Source of the DNA: Klebsormidium nitens
Lineage: Eukaryota; Streptophyta; Klebsormidiophyceae; Klebsormidiales; Klebsormidiaceae
DNA: 49,837 nt
Assembly (NCBI GenBank): GCA_000708835.1
Contig: DF237576.1
Span: forward strand, 1 to 49,837
Direction of reading: 5' to 3'
The position numbers and the translations under genes were made by a program. Positions 44,677 through 49,837 of this stretch are shown here, one piece after another; the first letter of the stretch is position 1, and each line of letters opens with the position of its first letter. The notes beneath the pieces are model-generated. The model was not told where the DNA came from and did not search any database. It saw nothing but the letters and a program-made list of their open reading frames with translations.

Positions 44677-46545
44677 TCAGCCTTTTCCAGCCACACTATC
44701 CCTCTGGTCTAGCTTCCAGAATGCGGGAAGCCTGTCCGGCTCATAGCAGTCCCACCTCGTCGCGAAGTATTTTTGCAGGAAAGTAGAGACCCCGGGCTTC
44801 AGAGCCTGGTCTTCGTCTGGCACATGCTCCCACTTCAGCCATTCTATCCACCAAGCAATGTTCTTCTCGGTCAGTTCCACACACACCACAATCTGGAAGC
44901 AGACTTTGCGGGCGCCGCACGCGTCGGCTAGCTGGTAGACGTTCTGCAAGAATTCAGCGCGGTGAGAAAAGAAGCTACTGAGGTTTGAAGGCAACAGTTT
45001 CGTAGTGCTCTAGTTACGGAAGGAACACGTTTCTTTCCAAGTGTGCGAGAGCAATGCAGCGAGATGGTTTCTGGATGACTGCTTTCAGGAGTTCCCTGTA
45101 TTTTGCCGACATAAAATTTCCTGATTCGTCTCAAGTATCAAGTCCTTCCTTTTCAACCTTCGCTTTCTTGTATGGCCCAAGCATCACATGTAAGGTGAGC
45201 TTGCGTGAAGAGCTTCCGGAATGAACAATCTTCCTATATATGCGTCTTATATTCTGAACAATTAACGAACTTAAACTCACCTCAAACAATTGCAAGCTCG
45301 TGCCCCTCCACTCAAGAGCCTGTAAAACAACCGGCACTCCGTACAGGCAATTCAAAAAGGCCTTCACCATCTCTACATTGGCAGGGACCGGCAAAGGGAG
45401 CTTCAATCTCTTTTCAGAAGATATGTCGCCAGACCATCTCTCGCTTAGCAGTGGTTGGAAGTATGAAGCACTATCCTTCAGCACTGATGCATGAGCGGAG
45501 GTCGACCCGTCCTGCAATAGGAAGGTAGACTGGAGCTAAAAGAAGAGATAGATTCTGCTGCTGTAACAAATGACTTTCTGCCAAAATCATATAAGCCTGG
45601 AATTGCATCTAGGAGCAGATCTTAAAGCCTCGCATCAATGTGTTTAGAAAGTTTCTAAGGATTACGTACTCATTTGGAACGCACTTGAATTACATCAAAG
45701 ATCCGTCACCAAGAATGGCTGGACTTCAGTGATTACTGGCCTGTTTCACTCAAGTCACATACGCAACTAAAGCTATGATCGAACCGAGACATGCATACGG
45801 GTGCGCATGCTAGGCTAGGGTTACAAAAGCATTCACAGAGACAAAGTTACCTGTCCAATGAGATCGACGTCTCCAGATCTGTCGACTTCGCTGAGTAGCT
45901 TCCAACCCGGACGTGACCGCTGTACTTCGTTACGAAGTTTGTCGCTTTGCGAGTACGTTCGCTGCACCAGCACGCAGATACGAACCTGCACTGTGGCGTT
46001 TAAAGGCACTCTGCCGACGGCCTGCGTTCTGTAGACTTTGACTATTGACATGACGTAATCTTCCGGTCCTGTTGACACGGTGACAGGCCCCACCGATACA
46101 TTATGTGTCTCCTTATCTGAGTCTACGGTAGCTCTGACGGTGTCTCTTCCCAAGTAAACCTTGAAATCCTCAAGACCATCGCATGCTGCCAAGCGGTCTT
46201 TGTTCACCTTGAGGGTGAAATGGATGACAGACGACGCCCTGCATCCGGGCAATGCACGCCCGATCCCACGAGCTCAGAAACTTCTACTAAGCCAAACGAA
46301 TCACCGTCTTTCACAGGCACCGTTTGATCGTCCATCTCCGAAGATGTAAGGAGGGTCAACTGATATGGTTCAGCAGCTTGTAATTGGTGGCCCTTGAGCC
46401 TAATCTCATAATCTAGCTGATAATCTTGGTGACAGCTGGTCGTCCAAAAGCGTCGCACGCTTTCTGGCATGTCTTTCATCTTTCCGGAGTCTCTTCTGTA
46501 GACATTCTGCGCGCATCGTAAGGGTCTCAATACTTCGGAACCCAT
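44677..46545 (-). CDS. BTB/POZ-domain protein, paralogue A, three exons with one frame break
   Basis: Exons 46545-45851, 45511-45281 and 44943-44677 match the plus-strand paralogue in order, splice positions and sequence. The N-terminal segment (MPESVRRFWTTS, LTLLTSSEMDDQ) has no domain I can name. Exon 2 is the BTB core (AHASVLKDSASYFQPLLSERW, LPVPANVEMVKAFLNCLYG). Exon 3 is a helical BACK-like region (DACGARKVCFQI). Exon 1 is 695 nt, which is two bases over a codon multiple. The frame used at its start meets a TGA at about 46205, whereas the paralogue-like continuation (FTLKVNKDRLAACDG) is in another frame from about 46262. A single-base indel or sequencing error is therefore implied. BTB proteins usually dimerise and act as CUL3 ubiquitin-ligase adaptors. 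Confidence 0.65.
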
Positions 46546-47129
46546 GATGGGCGCCTCCTAAGAACTCTTGAACTCACTTTGAGTCTGTGTGCACCACCAT
46601 CATCGATGAACCTTCTGCAAAAGAGCCGACTGCGATGACTCGCGGCCGCCCTCGCGGCGTGGGGTTCGCAGAGGGTTTTGGCACCTGGTGACACTGAAAT
46701 CAGCTAGGGCGCTCGCGGCCGCCGGCCGTTGAGTCGCGCCACGGCGGCCACTCTTGCCAGGGGCGCGGCCGCCCAGCGAGACGGAACCGTTTCGATTAGC
46801 TGCGATATATATAAACCGCCTAACTCCAACCCTTTTACAGAGAGTTATGCGCTCTAACCCCCGAGCACTGCTTTCAGTAGATGTCTCGGAGGACAGCGCT
46901 GGGCGGCCGCGATCAGGGCCGGGCAAGAGCGGCTGCCGGCGTAGCGCGACGGCCGGCCAGGAGCGCTTCCGAGTCGGGCCTAGACAGTGCCAAAACGCGA
47001 GAAACCCCTTCCCGCGAAAGCGGCCGCGATCCGGCGCGGCAAGCCCTTTTCGAGATTGAGTTTCATGTCATTGTGAGAGTGGTATGGTCAGACTCAATCT
47101 GCTTTCGCAAGTTGTAGGGCGCATTCATC
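46546..47129. promoter_or_regulatory. Shared bidirectional promoter region with inverted-repeat arms
   Basis: The 584 bp between the two start codons is GC-rich and roughly symmetric. CGCTGGGCGGCCGCG on the right (about 46898) has its complement on the left (about 46764-46778). Further matched blocks follow outward on each arm, for example CAGTG..GCCAAAAC and GCGGCCGCGA, and a GGCGC(C)CATCATGG-type context surrounds both ATGs. TATATATAAA at 46806-46815 lies near the centre. There are five GCGGCCGC sites. Confidence 0.6.
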
Positions 47130-49048
47130 ATGGGTTCCAGAGAATTGAGACCCTTAAGATGGGCGCAGGATGTTCAACAGTGGGATTCGGGACAGATGGA
47201 AGACATGCCAGAGAGCGTACGACGCTTTTGGACTACAAGCTTCGACCATTATTATCACTTCGACTATGAGACTACACTCGAAGGCCACCTGTTGAAAGGT
47301 GTTGAGCCATACCAAATGACCCTCCTAACATCTTCTGAGATTGATGGTCAAAAGTTGCCTTTCAAAGACGGTGACCTTGTCGGCTTTGTAGGAGCTTCTG
47401 AGGACGTGAAATTTCCGGGATCCAGTACGGCAGAATCATGGCCTTGTATCTACTTTCCCCTCAAGATGAACAAAGACCCCTTGGCAGCAAGCGACGCTCT
47501 CGGAGATTTCAAGGTTTCTCTGGAAAGAGTCAACGTCAGAGCTTTTGTGGAATCTGATGAGTCAGCTCAATATAGTGGGACCTGCAACCATCTAGGTCGG
47601 GGAGACGTCATGTTAGGGGTCACATTAACCAGGTACTTCGCCGCTGGCAAATTGCCTTCTAACTCCAGAGTGCAAGTGCTCATCAACGTGGTGCTGCAGC
47701 GAACGTACTCGAAATGTGACAAAGTTCGTATCAAAATACAGCGATCAGAAGGCTGGAAGTTGCTTAATGAGGTTGACGAATCTGGCGACGTCGATCTCAC
47801 TGGGCAGGTGAATGAACCTTACGCATCTGCTTACTTAGCCCTGGCCTGTCAAGCATATGCAACGAGGACTGTAAATTCAATCTATTACGACGGTAAGTGC
47901 ATGAGATAAAATATTAGGCTGAAAGACTATCTGACTGGAAGGTGAACAAAACAGCCCGTGATATCGTTGATTCCTGCCATGCTTGCTGACTATTTCTTGG
48001 TGCATGCCGAGTAAGTTCAAATTGACTTTATGTTAGATTGAGGCTATAGCAATGAAAAACTCCTTGCTTCTACGCGCTTTCCGTGCTGTATCCTTGTACG
48101 AAAATACCCCTGAGCCGACAGCAGATTCTGTGATCTGATAATTGTTTTGTTTGACCACAGTTCAAGCTTCGCGTTTTCTGTTCACAGGATGGATCAACCC
48201 CGGCTCATGCATCAGTCCTGAAAAAGTCTGCTCCTTACTTCCAAGCACTGCTGAGCGAGCGATGGTTCAGAGGCATGTCCTCTGAGGAGAAACGGGAGCT
48301 TCCTCTGCCTGTCCCTGCCGATGGAGAAACGGTCAAGTCCTTTTTGAAGTGCCTGTACGGAGTGCCGGTTGTCCTCCAGGTTCTTGAATGGAGGGGCACG
48401 AGCATGTTTGAGGTAAGTTCACGGTTGGGGGTGCTTACCTTCAAGATCAGTAAGGTTTGGAAAAGAGAAGTGTTGCTCCTGGAAGCTCTGCATGCAGAAC
48501 CCTAAATGTAACTCTTAAACCATCCTCGAACGCGATGGTCAGAATCGCTCGTCCTGGTACAAAAGTAAGGATAAGAAGTACTTATGTGAATGAAAAAGAG
48601 ACTCTTTGCTTGTTTCTTAAGCAGTCATTGCCTTAGCATGATCAGGAAGGAACGCGTTGTATAGTAAAAGCACTACGAAAACGAGATGCTTTCAAGCCTC
48701 AAAGCGGGCTCAAAGCACCCCGCGCTATCTTTCTGGCAGGACGTATACCAGCTAGCGGACGCGTGCAGCGCGCGTCAAGTCTGCTTCCAGATTGCGGAAT
48801 GTGTGCAGATGACCGAGACGAACATCCCTTGGTGGATTGAGTGGCTGAAGGAAGAGCATCCGCAAAACGAATACAAGCCTATAAAGCGCAGAGTCTGTGA
48901 ATTCATGCAAAAACACTTCGCAGCGAGGTGGGACTGCTTTGAGCCGGACACACTTCGCGCGCTTTGGGGAATGAATCAAGGGGATAGGGTCGCTCAAGAA
49001 AGGTTGAAGTGTGCCCTTAAGGAAAGAAAGTCAGCTAGTGACGGCTGA
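47130..49048 (+). CDS. BTB/POZ-domain protein, paralogue B (403 aa), three exons
   Basis: Exons 47130-47807, 48188-48412 and 48740-49048, all phase 0. Residues 1-226 form an N-terminal region of unknown fold shared with the paralogue (PESVRRFWTTSFDHYYHFDY, VQVLINVVLQRTYSKCDK). A MATH-like role is conceivable, but I cannot see the motif. Exon 2 gives the BTB fold (AHASVLKKSAPYFQALLSERW, then PADGETVKSFLKCLYGVP). Exon 3 gives a helical BACK-like tail (DVYQLADACSARQVCFQIAE, WWIEWLKEEH). Substrate adaptor for CUL3 ligases is the family's usual role. The gene is intact, divergent from paralogue A and 584 bp from it. The first donor is the less common GTGAAT. Confidence 0.8.
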
Positions 49049-49837
49049 AGCATGATCGTGGAGTCGATCATGCGGCCGGAGGGCCGTTTAGAACCAAACC
49101 GCCTTTTGTTTGACATCGAACAGTAGGAGGGGAAAAAACTCATGGGTGACTTGTCGGCAAGAGTGAGCTTGTACTCACTCGCTGCAGGATCTTTTACCAC
49201 TTACAGATTTGACGATTTTGGAATCGTCTTGTTCCATTTGGCAAAAAGAAGACTGCCGGAATACGGTCAGAGTCACACAATACTCATGGAGTACCCCAAG
49301 AGACATTGATTGAAGCGGATGTATTCCTCTTGACTACAACCGCAAGCAATGGTCCTTTATAGAGAAGATGAACCCACCGTCCGAAATCTTATTGCTTGCG
49401 TGCATTTGCGCGTGAATTGGGACGCGGTGGATTCATTACAACCATTTCAGAACGGTTTTGTGCCCCACCCCCAACCCTGTACAATTCTGCTTGTCTAGAG
49501 TGTCAATTAGTGGCATAATATATATATTACACGCAATAAGGGTAACTAGATTGCTTGGCGAGGGCGTAGAGCCACCAAGAATGCATTCAAGATCTCTCGC
49601 AATCCTGCATTTGAGCAAGAACATTTGAACAAGCATACAAGTTCATTGTAAGGAGGAGGACCATGACTTGGAGATACTCACAATGCAAGAAGCGCGAGCG
49701 TGCTTATTCCAAGTTCGCAAGCCGCTGCTTGGGACGCTAACGTTGAGTTATCAAAAAGGGCCGCGCCAATGATCATGGTTTTGTTTGTGGGATTCATGGT
49801 GTTAGAAGTATTTGCGCACTGCCACTCGGGCCACACT
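49049..49837. other. 3' flank; no gene seen
   Basis: AT-rich sequence downstream of BTB paralogue B, with an AT-dinucleotide run near 49520. No convincing ORF. Confidence 0.45.

Noticed and set aside
1-49837. tRNA, rRNA or riboswitch genes
   Set aside because: I saw no cloverleaf A/B-box pairs or conserved rRNA blocks while reading, but a covariance search was not possible.

Overview
The window is nuclear DNA of a eukaryote, most likely a streptophyte green alga of the Klebsormidium type. This is an inference from a plant-type NTMC2/SMP-C2 lipid-transfer gene, genes with many GT-AG introns, a plant/fungal-type DDE transposase and a run of viral replication genes. There is one assembly gap (25987-26141). 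No rRNA, tRNA or CRISPR was seen.

Layout. (1) 1-3.46 kb is a compact block of intronless, virus-like genes: a truncated archaeo-eukaryotic primase (PrimPol), a small Cys-rich ORF, a tyrosine recombinase and an unknown ORF. It resembles a polinton-like virus, virophage or giant-virus insertion. (2) 3.55-4.64 kb is a two-exon gene of unknown function. (3) 5.5-16.5 kb (minus) is a second PrimPol-D5 (SF3) helicase gene, split into at least 12 exons and carrying two apparent frame breaks. Its introns and flanks are packed with ~100-bp repeats built around GACGTCAGC. (4) 16.6-23.1 kb (minus) is a phase-consistent multi-exon gene of unknown function that may run on into gene 3. (5) 24.1-30.1 kb (minus) is an eight-exon DDE transposase-like gene with a zinc ribbon (DUF6729-like) and one in-frame stop just before its presumed catalytic Glu. 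(6) 31.2-43.4 kb (plus) is an 11-exon gene for an NTMC2T5-like protein (transit peptide, one TM segment, SMP domain, C2 domain). (7) 44.7-49.0 kb is a head-to-head pair of BTB/POZ paralogues sharing a symmetric, GC-rich promoter.

The most striking signal is in gene 6. At most of its exon-intron junctions the intron holds one to six decayed tandem copies of the adjoining exon edge, including the splice site, usually spaced about 110-220 bp apart. The introns look as if they grew by repeated tandem duplication of junction-spanning segments. The second theme is a viral-type replicase (PrimPol, zinc motif, SF3 helicase) present twice within 16 kb, once intronless and once with introns, including one that splits the Walker A motif.

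Exon models were built by eye from reading frame, GT-AG (one GC-AG) sites and phase agreement. No database search was possible. Family names rest on motif recognition.
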